A stretch of 6,504 nucleotides of DNA from Oligosphaeraceae bacterium (GTDB taxonomy: Bacteria; Verrucomicrobiota; Lentisphaeria; Oligosphaerales; Oligosphaeraceae). The stretch covers positions 1-6,504 of the forward strand of contig JAAYYJ010000212.1 in the NCBI GenBank assembly GCA_012515455.1, in the 5' to 3' direction. The notes under the pieces are model-generated. The model was not told the origin of the DNA and did no database searches. It saw nothing but the letters and a program-made list of their open reading frames with translations. A program made the position numbers and the translations under genes. How positions within the stretch are numbered: position 1 is the stretch's first letter; each line of letters starts with the position of its first letter. This document shows, piece by piece, positions 1-6,504 of this stretch.

Positions 1-924
1 CAGGTCGGAGAGTCGGCCATTGGTGCAGGAGCCGATTACGACCTGGTCGATGGGCACCACCGGCATATCGGCAAAGGTGCGGGTGTTCGAGGGCAAGTGC
101 GGGAAGGCGACCGTGGAACGCAGGTTGCTCAGGTCGATATCCAGCACCTGGTCATATTCGGCATCCGGGTCGGCGGTGAATTCCACCGGTGTCTTCCGGG
201 AATGCTCGGCCATATACTTGCGGGTCTGCTCATCCACCGGGAAGATGCCGTTCTTGGCCCCGGCCTCGATGGCCATATTGCAGATGCAGAGACGGTCGTC
301 CAGGCTGAGAGAAGATACGCCCGGACCGGTGAATTCCATCGACTTGTACAGCGCGCCATCGACACCGATCTGGCCGATGATGTGCAGAATTACATCCTTG
401 CCGCTGACCCACTGCGGCAAGGAACCGCGCAAATTGAATTTCATCGCCCGCGGGACCTTGAACCAGGCCTTGCCATAGGCCATGCCGACCGCCATGTCGG
501 TGGAACCGACGCCGGTCGAGAATGCTCCCAGGGCACCGTAGGTGCAGGTGTGGCTGTCCGCACCGATCACCAAATCACCCGCGACGACCAGGCCGCGCTC
601 CGGCAACAGCGCGTGCTCAATGCCCATGCTGCCGACATCGAAGAAATTCTCAATCTTCTTCTCGGCCGCGAATTCGCGCACCTTTTTGGTCTGCTCGGCG
701 GCCTTGATATCCTTGTTGGGGGTGAAATGGTCCATCACCAGGGCGATTTTATGGCAGTCGAACACGCAGGAGGCGCCGGCCTTGCGGTATTCATTGATGG
801 CGACCGGGGCGGTGATATCGTTGGCCAGCACCAGGTCCAGGTTGGCCATCACCAATTCGCCGGGACTAACCGATTCTCGGCCGGCGTGAGCGGCTAAAAT
901 CTTCTGACTCATCGTCATTTGCAT
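1..924 (-). CDS. leuC: 3-isopropylmalate dehydratase large subunit, HacA/AksD-like class (3' end outside window)
   Basis: This gene encodes the catalytic [4Fe-4S] subunit of isopropylmalate isomerase, which converts 2-isopropylmalate to 3-isopropylmalate. In organisms with a citramalate route it also isomerises citramalate through citraconate. I translated 308 codons with no stop; the frame leaves the window at position 1. Visible aconitase-family motifs are DHFTPN (residues 65-70), GIEHALLPERG (101-111), GADSHTCTYGALGAFSTG (121-138) and GSCTNGR (298-304). Cys300 in the last motif is the first cluster ligand. Two further cysteines expected near residue 360 lie outside, as would about 110 residues if the total is near the usual 420. 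The pattern fits the short HacA/AksD-like class rather than the roughly 465-residue E. coli LeuC. The ATG at 924 is chosen because GGAG at 933-936 sits 8 bases upstream; further in-frame ATGs lie at 918 and 912. A homoaconitase-like role is possible, but the leucine-operon context argues for LeuC. A leuD gene is expected next. Confidence 0.93.
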   Translation of the reverse strand, partial: MQMTMSQKILAAHAGRESVSPGELVMANLDLVLANDITAPVAINEYRKAGASCVFDCHKIALVMDHFTPNKDIKAAEQTKKVREFAAEKKIENFFDVGSMGIEHALLPERGLVVAGDLVIGADSHTCTYGALGAFSTGVGSTDMAVGMAYGKAWFKVPRAMKFNLRGSLPQWVSGKDVILHIIGQIGVDGALYKSMEFTGPGVSSLSLDDRLCICNMAIEAGAKNGIFPVDEQTRKYMAEHSRKTPVEFTADPDAEYDQVLDIDLSNLRSTVAFPHLPSNTRTFADMPVVPIDQVVIGSCTNGRLSDL

Positions 925-973
925 TGTCTTGACTCCGTTGACAAGTATTTGTTTGGCAGTAAATATCAGCTAT

Positions 974-1004
974 GGGCCCGGAGCCGGACGTCAGGTCTGG
1001 GCCC
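974..1004 (-). other. GC-rich inverted repeat in the cimA-leuC gap
   Basis: The 99-base gap between the citramalate synthase stop and the leuC start contains GGGCCC at 974-979 and again at 999-1004. These can pair as a 6-bp stem, with two more pairs possible inside after one mismatch. An alternative 6-bp pairing joins 976-981 with 1003-1008. No run of T follows on the transcribed strand, so it does not look like a standard intrinsic terminator. It could be an mRNA-stabilising or processing hairpin, a partial terminator, or chance in GC-rich DNA. I see no convincing promoter for leuC in the rest of the gap. Confidence 0.4.
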
Positions 1005-1023
1005 GGGCGGGACGACGCGGGTA

Positions 1024-2580
1024 TTATTTGAGAATATACTCTATGGAATCCACCAGTGCAAGCCAGCTGGCCTGGATGATGTCGGTGGATACCCCGACCG
1101 TGGTCCAGACCTCTTCGCCGTTGGTGCTTTCCATCAGCACCCGCACCTTGGCCGCGGTGGCCTGCTCGGCCGTGAGTACCCGGACTTTGTAGTCAATCAG
1201 GTGGACCTGGCTGACCTCAGGGTAGAACACCGTCAAGGCCTTGCGCAAAGCCAGGTCCAGTGCATTCACCGGGCCGTTCCCCATGGATGCCGCCGTCTCG
1301 GTCTTGCCGCCGACCTGGATTTTCAGCATGGCGTAGGCGCTCATTTCACCGTCGGGGCTGGGGTACTCTCCGCTGGTCTTGTACATCTGCAGCTTGAAAT
1401 GGGGGCTGTAGCGCTGCAGGACATTGAGTACCATCAGTTCGAAGCTGGCATCGGCAGACTCGAATTGATAGCCCTCGTGCTCGAGCTCTTTCAAGCGCTG
1501 CACGATGGCTGCGGTCTCCGGAGAATCCTTGGTCAGTTCCGGTGCGATCCGGCCCAGCTTGGCCAGGACTGTGGTCCGGCCCGAGACCTCGCTCATCAGG
1601 AAACGGCGTTTGTTGCCCACGGATTCGGGGACCACATGCTCGAACGACCGGGTGCACTTGCTGACCCCGTCGATATGCATTCCCCCTTTGTGGGCGAAGG
1701 CGCTCAGCCCCACATAGGGTTTGTTCAGGGGCACCGTCATATTGCAGATTTCCGAGATGGCAAAGACGGCCTCGGAGAGGTTCTCCAGGTTGCTGCTGAT
1801 GCACTCGTAGCCTTGTTTCAACTGCAGATTGGGGATGATCACACTGAGGTCCGCGTTGCCGCAGCGCTCGCCGATGCCGATAAAGGTGCCCTGGACCTGG
1901 GTGGCGCCCATATCGACCGCCAGCATGGAATTGGCCACTGCGCAACCCATGTCGTTATGGCAGTGGATGCCGAGCTGCTGGCCGGGGAACAGGCTGGCGA
2001 TTTCCCGGGTGATGTTCTGGAGCTCCCCCGGGGTGCAGCCGCCGTTGGTGTCGCAGAGGCAGAGCGAGTCCGCCCCGGCGGCAGCCGCAGCCTTCAGGAC
2101 ATTGATGGCGCAGTCGCGGTTGGCCTTGAAGCCATCGTAGAAATGCTCCGCATCGAAGATCAGTTCCTTGCCCTGGCGCTTGAAGAAATTTACCGTGTCG
2201 TAGACCAGTTCCAGGTTGTTCTCCTCGCTGGTGCGTAGGATTTCCCGGATATGCAGGTCCCAGGATTTGCCGAAGATGACCACCACGTCGGTGCGGGCCT
2301 TCAGCAAGGAGAGCACGTTGTCGTCCTCCTCGACCTTGAGATTCTTGCGCCGGGTGCTGCCGAAGGCGCAGAGCTTGGCATGGCGCAGCTTGATCTCAGC
2401 CGCACGGTTGAAGAACTCGATGTCTTTCGGGTTGGAACCGGGATTGCCCGCTTCGATGTAGCTGACCCCGATATCATCCAGGGCCTGGATGATATGCAGT
2501 TTGTCAGAGACGGAAAACGATATCCCCTCGCTCTGGGCACCATCGCGCAGAGTGCTGTCCAGTATGTGTATTTTTTTCAT
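1024..2580 (-). CDS. cimA: (R)-citramalate synthase
   Basis: This enzyme condenses pyruvate and acetyl-CoA to (R)-citramalate, the first step of the threonine-independent route to 2-ketobutyrate and isoleucine. The 518-residue length suits the family (roughly 510-540). The N-terminal half is a DRE-TIM (HMGL-like) barrel with DSTLRDGAQ (8-16, Arg12 and Asp13 catalytic/metal), PGSNPKD (47-53), FGSTRR (73-78), LCDTNGG (175-181), the metal-binding HCHND (206-210), GERCGNADL (237-245) and SAFAHKGGMH (293-302). From about residue 360 comes a LeuA-type allosteric/dimerisation domain with GNGPVNALDLALRKAL (434-449) and STDIIQASW (498-506). The DGAQ, GERCGN and FAHKGG signatures separate it from the neighbouring LeuA, which has DGEQ, GERAGN and FAHEAG. 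The start is supported by GAGGA at 2585-2589, which overlaps the leuA stop. The C-terminal domain probably senses isoleucine; this is inference. Annotation as a second 2-isopropylmalate synthase is the main alternative and seems less likely. Confidence 0.93.
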   Translation of the reverse strand: MKKIHILDSTLRDGAQSEGISFSVSDKLHIIQALDDIGVSYIEAGNPGSNPKDIEFFNRAAEIKLRHAKLCAFGSTRRKNLKVEEDDNVLSLLKARTDVVVIFGKSWDLHIREILRTSEENNLELVYDTVNFFKRQGKELIFDAEHFYDGFKANRDCAINVLKAAAAAGADSLCLCDTNGGCTPGELQNITREIASLFPGQQLGIHCHNDMGCAVANSMLAVDMGATQVQGTFIGIGERCGNADLSVIIPNLQLKQGYECISSNLENLSEAVFAISEICNMTVPLNKPYVGLSAFAHKGGMHIDGVSKCTRSFEHVVPESVGNKRRFLMSEVSGRTTVLAKLGRIAPELTKDSPETAAIVQRLKELEHEGYQFESADASFELMVLNVLQRYSPHFKLQMYKTSGEYPSPDGEMSAYAMLKIQVGGKTETAASMGNGPVNALDLALRKALTVFYPEVSQVHLIDYKVRVLTAEQATAAKVRVLMESTNGEEVWTTVGVSTDIIQASWLALVDSIEYILK

Positions 2581-2584
2581 AACG

Positions 2585-2589
2585 TCCTC
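2585..2589 (-). promoter_or_regulatory. Shine-Dalgarno of cimA overlapping the leuA stop codon
   Basis: On the minus strand, GAGGA at 2589-2585 shares bases with the leuA TGA (2590-2588) and lies 4 bases before the cimA ATG at 2580. Terminating ribosomes would sit on the cimA start region, so translational coupling of the two synthases is likely; this is inference from spacing. Confidence 0.65.
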
Positions 2590-4087
2590 ATAGGAGACGA
2601 TTCAAACCATTGATGTATGCCATGATGCTGGCCTCGATGACGTCCGTCGACAGCCCGCGTCCGATGACATTCTTGTCCCCGCACTTGATTTTTACTATCA
2701 CTTCTCCCAAGGCGTCATTGCCTTCGGTGACTGAGAAGATCGAGTAGTCCTCCAGGATGTGGGGCGGTGCCGGAATCATCTTGTCAATAGCCTTGTAGGC
2801 GGCGTCCACAGGACCATCACCTATCGCTACCTCCTCGAGCATGTTGTCCTGATTTTGCAACCGTACCACCGCACTGGAGGTGACGTAATTGCCGCAGTTG
2901 ACCGTGAAGCGGTCGAGCTTGAAGGTGCCGGGCTCCTCCACGATCTTGCGCCCAGCCAGGGCCTCGAGGTCCTGGTCGGTGATCACTTTTTTCTTGTCTG
3001 CCAGCTCTTTGAAGCGATCGAACAGCTCGTCGACTGCCTCTTTACTCAGCTGGTAGCCCAGTTCAGTCAGGCGTTTTTCCACGGCATGCCGTCCGCTGTG
3101 CTTGCCGAAGACCATCGCATTGTTCAGCAGTCCGATGGACTGCGGCGTCATGATTTCGTAGGTCTCGCGGTTGGCCAGCACGCCGTGCTGGTGGATGCCG
3201 GCTTCGTGGGCGAAGGCATTGGTGCCGACGATGGCCTTGTTGATGGGTGTGGTCAGTCCCAGCAGATTGTACACCAGGCGGCTGGTCCGGTAGATCTGGG
3301 TGGTGTCGATGTTGGTTTCGCAGTCGTAGTAGTTCCGGCGGGTGCACAGTCCCATCACCACTTCTTCCAGCGCGGCATTGCCGGCCCGTTCACCCAGGCC
3401 GTTGACGGTGCATTCGACCTGCCCGGCCCCGGCCAGAACCGCAGCCAGTGAGTTCGCCACCCCCAGGCCCAGGTCGTTGTGACAATGCACCGAGATGGTC
3501 ACATTCTCAATGCCCCGGACGTTGTTCTGCAGATACTTCAGCATCTCCATCATCTCGGTTGGCGTGGTGTAGCCGACCGTATCGGGGACATTCACCACCG
3601 TGGCCCCGGCGGCAATCGCGGTCTCCAAAGCCCGGGCCAGGAACTCCTTCTCGCTGCGCATGGCATCTTCAGCCGAGAATTCCACCTCGGGCAGATAATT
3701 CCGGGCGTAGCGGACCATTTCGGCGATGGTGCTGAGCACCTTCTCCGGAGCCATCTTCAGCTTGTACTGCATGTGGATGGGGGAGGTGGCCAGGAAGGTA
3801 TGGATGCGGGCATTCTTGGCCCCGCGCAAGGCCTCATAGGCTGCATCGATGTCCTTGGGCACCGCCCGGGCCAAGCTGCAGACCGTGCTGTTCCTGACGA
3901 CTTCGCAGATCTTCTGGATGGATTCGAAATCACCTTTGGAGGCGATGGCAAAGCCAGCCTCGATGACGTCAACCCGCAGCCGTTCCAGTGCCAGAGCGAT
4001 CTCTATTTTCTCATTCAGATGCATACTGCAGCTGGGGGCCTGCTCCCCGTCCCGCAAGGTGGTGTCAAATATCTTAATGGTTCTCAT
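2588..4087 (-). CDS. leuA: 2-isopropylmalate synthase
   Basis: This enzyme catalyses the first committed step of leucine synthesis: 2-ketoisovalerate plus acetyl-CoA gives 2-isopropylmalate. From the chosen start it has 499 residues, close to the 500-525 of typical bacterial LeuA. Barrel motifs are FDTTLRDGEQAP (7-18, Arg12 and Asp13), VIEAGFAIAS (41-50), the metal ligands HCHND (201-205), VNGLGERAGNAALEEV (228-243) and NAFAHEAGIHQHG (290-302). A GKHSGRHA segment (328-335) follows the barrel. The C-terminal LeuA regulatory domain spans about 385-499, with GDGPVDAAYKAID (423-435) and GRGLSTDVIEASIMAYING (476-494); leucine feedback inhibition is usual for such domains. The frame is open upstream to 4249, but that would run into ilvD. 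The ATG at 4087 gives the canonical N-terminus and has GGAG at 4097-4100, 9 bases upstream. It lies 44 bases after ilvD and 7 bases before cimA. Confidence 0.96.
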   Translation of the reverse strand: MRTIKIFDTTLRDGEQAPSCSMHLNEKIEIALALERLRVDVIEAGFAIASKGDFESIQKICEVVRNSTVCSLARAVPKDIDAAYEALRGAKNARIHTFLATSPIHMQYKLKMAPEKVLSTIAEMVRYARNYLPEVEFSAEDAMRSEKEFLARALETAIAAGATVVNVPDTVGYTTPTEMMEMLKYLQNNVRGIENVTISVHCHNDLGLGVANSLAAVLAGAGQVECTVNGLGERAGNAALEEVVMGLCTRRNYYDCETNIDTTQIYRTSRLVYNLLGLTTPINKAIVGTNAFAHEAGIHQHGVLANRETYEIMTPQSIGLLNNAMVFGKHSGRHAVEKRLTELGYQLSKEAVDELFDRFKELADKKKVITDQDLEALAGRKIVEEPGTFKLDRFTVNCGNYVTSSAVVRLQNQDNMLEEVAIGDGPVDAAYKAIDKMIPAPPHILEDYSIFSVTEGNDALGEVIVKIKCGDKNVIGRGLSTDVIEASIMAYINGLNRLL

Positions 4088-4096
4088 GATGCCTAG

Positions 4097-4100
4097 CTCC
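4097..4100 (-). promoter_or_regulatory. Shine-Dalgarno deciding the leuA start
   Basis: GGAG on the minus strand lies 9 bases before the ATG at 4087. It supports this start over the longer frame that opens at 4249 inside ilvD. The rest of the 44-base ilvD-leuA gap shows no hairpin or promoter that I can support. Confidence 0.7.
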
Positions 4101-4131
4101 GAAGTGGGGATTAAGGTTATGGTGATTGGGG

Positions 4132-5799
4132 TCAGTCCTGGAAAGCGGCGCCGCGGTCGGCTGAGGTCACGGATTGCGCGTAGCGCTTCAGATATCCGCT
4201 CAGGCCCTGCTGCTGGCGCAGCGTCATGCTCTGCCGCCGCCTGGTCCATTCGTCTTCTGACAGCAGCGCATTGAGCGTGCCTTTGCTGATATCGATGGCG
4301 ATGCGGTCGCCATCCTGAAGATAGGCGATGGGCCCGCCGGCTTGCGCCTCCGGCGAGATATGCCCGATGGCTGCCCCGCGGGTGGCGCCGGAGAAGCGCC
4401 CGTCGGTCAGCAATGCGACCGCGCTGTCCAGGCCCATCCCGGCGATGGCCGAGGTCGGGCCCAGCATCTCGCGCATGCCGGGGCCGCCGCGCGGTCCCTC
4501 GTAGCGGATGACCACCACGTCGCCGGCCTTGATCTGCTGCTGGTAGATGGCGGCAATGGCGTCCTCTTCGCTGTCAAAGACGCGGGCGGTACCCTCGTAC
4601 TGCAGCATATTGGGGGCCACGGCGCTCTTCTTGACGATGGCGCCGTTGGGGGCCAGATTGCCGAACAGCGCGGCCAGGCCGCCGGTGGCAGAGCGGGGCT
4701 GCTCCACCGCGGCGATCACCCCGCGGCCTTTGCGTCCGGCTCCGGCCAGGTTCTCGCCCACGGTTTTGCCGGTGGCGGTGATCAGTGAGGTATCCAGCAG
4801 ACCGAGCTTGGTAAGTTCCTTCATTACGGCGTAGACTCCGCCGTCGGCGTACAAATCCTGCATGTGGTGTGGGCCGGCCGGTGCCAGGCGGCAGAGGTTC
4901 GGCACTTTGGCGCTGACTTCATTGACCAGTTGCAGGGAAAATGGTATGTTCGCTTCGTTGGCGATGGCGGCCAGATGCAGCACAGTATTGGTGGAACAGC
5001 CCAGAGCCATATCCACCGCCAGGGCATTGCGGACCGCGGCCGGAGTCAAAATGTCCAGGACTTTCAGATCACGCTGCACCAGTTCGATGATTTTCGTGCC
5101 AGCTTCTTTGGCCAAACGGGTCCGGGCAGCATACACTGCCGGGATAGAGCCGTTTCCGCCCAGCCCCAGCCCGATGGCCTCGGTCAGGCAGTTCATGGAA
5201 TTGGCGGTGAACATGCCGGAACAGGAGCCGCAGGTGGGGCAGGCGTTTTCTTCCAGACTCTGCAGCTGGTCTTCGCTCATCTTACCGGCCTTGCAAGCGC
5301 CCACGCCCTCAAATACGCTGTTCAAATCCAGATAACGACCGGCTTCATCACCCTCAATCGACAGCATCGCGCCGCCGCTGACAAAAATGGCCGGCAGGTT
5401 CAGCCGTGCGGCGGCCATCATCATCCCGGGGACGATTTTGTCGCAGTTGGGGATGAAGACCAGGCCGTCAAAACGGTGTGCGCGGACCATGCATTCCACG
5501 CTGTCGGCGATCAGTTCGCGGGTGCAGAGGGAATATTTCATGCCGTTGTGACCCATGGCGATGCCGTCACAGACGCCGATGGTGTTGAATTCCATCGGCG
5601 TGCCGCCGGCACTGAGCACGCCGCTTTTGACCGCCTGGGCGATCACCTGCAGGTGGGCGTGTCCGGGGACGATTTCATTGAAGGAATTGACTATGCCGAT
5701 CAAAGGCCGGTCGATCTCCCGCTGGGTCATGCCCATGGCCTTCATCAGGGCGCGGTGCGGCGCGCGTTCGACGCCTGTCTTAACGTTATCTGAATTCAT
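4132..5799 (-). CDS. ilvD: Dihydroxy-acid dehydratase
   Basis: This Fe-S dehydratase converts 2,3-dihydroxyisovalerate and 2,3-dihydroxy-3-methylvalerate to the 2-keto acids that precede valine/leucine and isoleucine. It has 555 residues, matching the short IlvD form; E. coli IlvD (616) carries an extra stretch before the GGLA segment (373-376). Key motifs are NSFNEIVPGHAHL (38-50), FNTIGVCDGIAMGH (71-84), IPNCDKIVPGM (116-126, cluster Cys119 and Mg-binding region), ACPTCGSCSGMFTANSMNC (186-204, with Cys193 aligned to a cluster ligand), GGPGMREM (438-445) and TDGRFSG (465-471, likely catalytic Ser470). Gly46 stands where [2Fe-2S]-type enzymes have a cysteine, so a labile [4Fe-4S] cluster is likely. 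The ATG at 5799 has GAGGA at 5807-5811, 7 bases upstream. The gene follows ilvC after 72 bases. Sugar-acid dehydratases (Edd and relatives) share the fold, but the context and motifs favour IlvD. Confidence 0.96.
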   Translation of the reverse strand: MNSDNVKTGVERAPHRALMKAMGMTQREIDRPLIGIVNSFNEIVPGHAHLQVIAQAVKSGVLSAGGTPMEFNTIGVCDGIAMGHNGMKYSLCTRELIADSVECMVRAHRFDGLVFIPNCDKIVPGMMMAAARLNLPAIFVSGGAMLSIEGDEAGRYLDLNSVFEGVGACKAGKMSEDQLQSLEENACPTCGSCSGMFTANSMNCLTEAIGLGLGGNGSIPAVYAARTRLAKEAGTKIIELVQRDLKVLDILTPAAVRNALAVDMALGCSTNTVLHLAAIANEANIPFSLQLVNEVSAKVPNLCRLAPAGPHHMQDLYADGGVYAVMKELTKLGLLDTSLITATGKTVGENLAGAGRKGRGVIAAVEQPRSATGGLAALFGNLAPNGAIVKKSAVAPNMLQYEGTARVFDSEEDAIAAIYQQQIKAGDVVVIRYEGPRGGPGMREMLGPTSAIAGMGLDSAVALLTDGRFSGATRGAAIGHISPEAQAGGPIAYLQDGDRIAIDISKGTLNALLSEDEWTRRRQSMTLRQQQGLSGYLKRYAQSVTSADRGAAFQD

Positions 5800-5827
5800 G
5801 ACTTGTTCCTCAAGGGGGATTCGTTCC

Positions 5828-5861
5828 GCCCCGCCCGGGTCTGCTGGACCGCAGGCGGGGC
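5828..5861 (-). other. Strong GC-rich hairpin in the ilvC-ilvD gap
   Basis: GCCCCGCC at 5828-5835 and GGCGGGGC at 5854-5861 form a perfect 8-bp stem, and 5838-5841 can pair with 5847-5850 inside the loop. It begins 10 bases past the ilvC stop in the direction of transcription. No T-run follows, so a classical intrinsic terminator is unlikely. An RNA-processing or 3'-end protection hairpin, giving ilvC a different transcript level from the genes after it, is plausible but unproven. Confidence 0.5.
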
Positions 5862-5871
5862 CACGGGGTGA

Positions 5872-6504
5872 CTATTCCTTGTATTCCTTTTTCTTCCAGG
5901 ACATCTTGGCGCGCAGTTCATCGCCGGTCTTCTCGATCAGGTGCTCTTTTTCCATCCGTCGCATGGCGTTGAAATGCGGGCGGTTGGCCTGATTCTCCAG
6001 AATCCAGTTGCGGGCGAAGGTACCGTCTTGAATCTCAGTGAGGACTTTGCGCATTTCCGCCCGGACCGCGTCGCTGACGATGCGTTTACCGACCGAGTAA
6101 TCGCCGTATTCGGCGGTGTCGCTGACCGAGTAGCGCATGAAGGAGATGCCGCCCTGCACCACTAGGTCAATGATCAGCTTCATCTCATGCAGGCATTCGA
6201 AATAGGCGCTCCCGGGCTGGTACCCGGCTTCCACCAGGGTGTCGAATCCGGCTTTCATCAGTGCCGTCACGCCGCCGCAGAGCACTGCCTGTTCGCCGAA
6301 GAGGTCGGTCTCGGTCTCTTCCTTGAAGGTGGTCTGCAGCACCCCGGCCCGGGCACCGCCGATGCCGGCCGCGTAGGCCAGGGCGGTCTCCATGGCCTTG
6401 CCGCTGGCATCCTGTTGCACTGCCACCAGGCAGGGCACGCCCTTACCTTCCTCGTATTCACTGCGCACGGTGTGGCCGGGGCCCTTGGGTGCGACCATGA
6501 TCAC
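5872..6504 (-). CDS. ilvC: Ketol-acid reductoisomerase, class I (5' end outside window)
   Basis: This NAD(P)H-dependent, Mg-requiring enzyme rearranges and reduces acetolactate or acetohydroxybutyrate to the dihydroxy acid used by IlvD. The window holds the last 210 codons. The frame is still open at 6504, and the first visible residues (VIMVAPKGPGHTVRSEY) are internal to the family, so the true start and the Rossmann cofactor-binding region (about 120-135 residues) lie outside. In numbering from the window edge, the knotted C-terminal domain shows ETDLFGEQAVLCGG (65-78, Mg ligands Asp67 and Glu71), YFECLHEMKLI (101-111, Glu103 and Glu107) and SVSDTAEYGDY (126-136, substrate-binding Ser128). 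The length after the PKGPGH motif fits the short class I form of about 330-340 residues, not the 490-residue E. coli form. The protein ends in a lysine-rich tail. NADH or NADPH preference cannot be read because the deciding loop is missing. Confidence 0.96.
   Translation of the reverse strand: MIMVAPKGPGHTVRSEYEEGKGVPCLVAVQQDASGKAMETALAYAAGIGGARAGVLQTTFKEETETDLFGEQAVLCGGVTALMKAGFDTLVEAGYQPGSAYFECLHEMKLIIDLVVQGGISFMRYSVSDTAEYGDYSVGKRIVSDAVRAEMRKVLTEIQDGTFARNWILENQANRPHFNAMRRMEKEHLIEKTGDELRAKMSWKKKEYKE

Noticed and set aside
97..897. 266-codon open frame on the plus strand opposite leuC
   Set aside because: It mirrors the LeuC coding sequence, whose aconitase motifs are clear. There is no recognisable domain and no independent support.
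925..973. Promoter for leuC in the AT-richer part of the gap
   Set aside because: A TTGTCA resembling a -35 box sits too near the start codon to work with a -10 box, and no convincing paired boxes were found.
919..2238. 439-codon open frame on the plus strand opposite cimA
   Set aside because: It lies almost entirely over a well-supported CimA on the other strand. Its translation is rich in His, Gly, Gln and Asp with no recognisable domain, as expected from the complement of GC-biased codons.
2759..3451. 230-codon open frame on the plus strand opposite leuA
   Set aside because: It overlaps the conserved LeuA barrel and regulatory domain and has no recognisable product.
4088..4249. A 54-residue N-terminal extension of LeuA starting at 4249
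   Set aside because: It would overlap ilvD by 118 bases in another frame. Its residues are Ala/Arg/Pro-rich and unlike LeuA, and the canonical MRTIKIFDTTLRDG start at 4087 has its own Shine-Dalgarno.
4864..5793. 309-codon open frame on the plus strand opposite ilvD
   Set aside because: It is the antisense shadow of IlvD, with the same His/Gly/Gln-rich composition as the other antisense frames and no family motif.
5828..5861. Intrinsic terminator after ilvC
   Set aside because: The stem is strong, but the bases after it in the transcribed direction are GGAACGAATCCCCCTTG, with no U-tract. Recorded as a hairpin only.
6502..6504. GTG at the window edge as the start of ilvC
   Set aside because: The residues following it match the interior of ketol-acid reductoisomerase. 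The Rossmann domain must lie upstream, so the gene is cut by the window, not truncated.

Overview
The window holds one continuous stretch of a branched-chain amino acid operon. All genes lie on the minus strand, so transcription runs from position 6504 towards position 1. In that order the genes are: ilvC (ketol-acid reductoisomerase, 5' end outside the window), ilvD (dihydroxy-acid dehydratase), leuA (2-isopropylmalate synthase), a cimA-type (R)-citramalate synthase, and leuC (isopropylmalate/citramalate isomerase large subunit, 3' end outside the window). Gaps between genes are 72, 44, 7 and 99 bases. Each internal start has a Shine-Dalgarno match. No RNA gene, mobile element, CRISPR array or non-coding stretch over 300 bases was seen.

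The genes form a connected pathway. IlvC and IlvD carry out the two steps shared by valine, leucine and isoleucine synthesis. LeuA starts the leucine branch by condensing 2-ketoisovalerate with acetyl-CoA. The citramalate synthase condenses pyruvate with acetyl-CoA, which gives 2-ketobutyrate for isoleucine without threonine deaminase. LeuC, with a LeuD subunit and LeuB expected beyond position 1, can serve both chains, because the citramalate and isopropylmalate routes use the same isomerase and dehydrogenase chemistry. Acetolactate synthase genes (ilvB/ilvN) would be expected beyond position 6504; this is inference.

The organism is a bacterium with fairly GC-rich DNA. LeuC belongs to the shorter HacA/AksD-like class common in anaerobes and archaea. 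IlvD has the E. coli-like form that lacks the extra cysteine of oxygen-stable [2Fe-2S] enzymes. With the citramalate route, this suggests an anaerobic or microaerophilic bacterium, perhaps a deltaproteobacterial, clostridial or PVC-like lineage. I cannot fix the phylum from the sequence.

I found no evidence of an undescribed system. The points most worth a second look are the tandem leuA-cimA pair, the IlvD cluster ligands, and two GC-rich hairpins in the two longer intergenic gaps (ilvC-ilvD and cimA-leuC). Long open frames on the plus strand opposite these genes look like codon-usage shadows.
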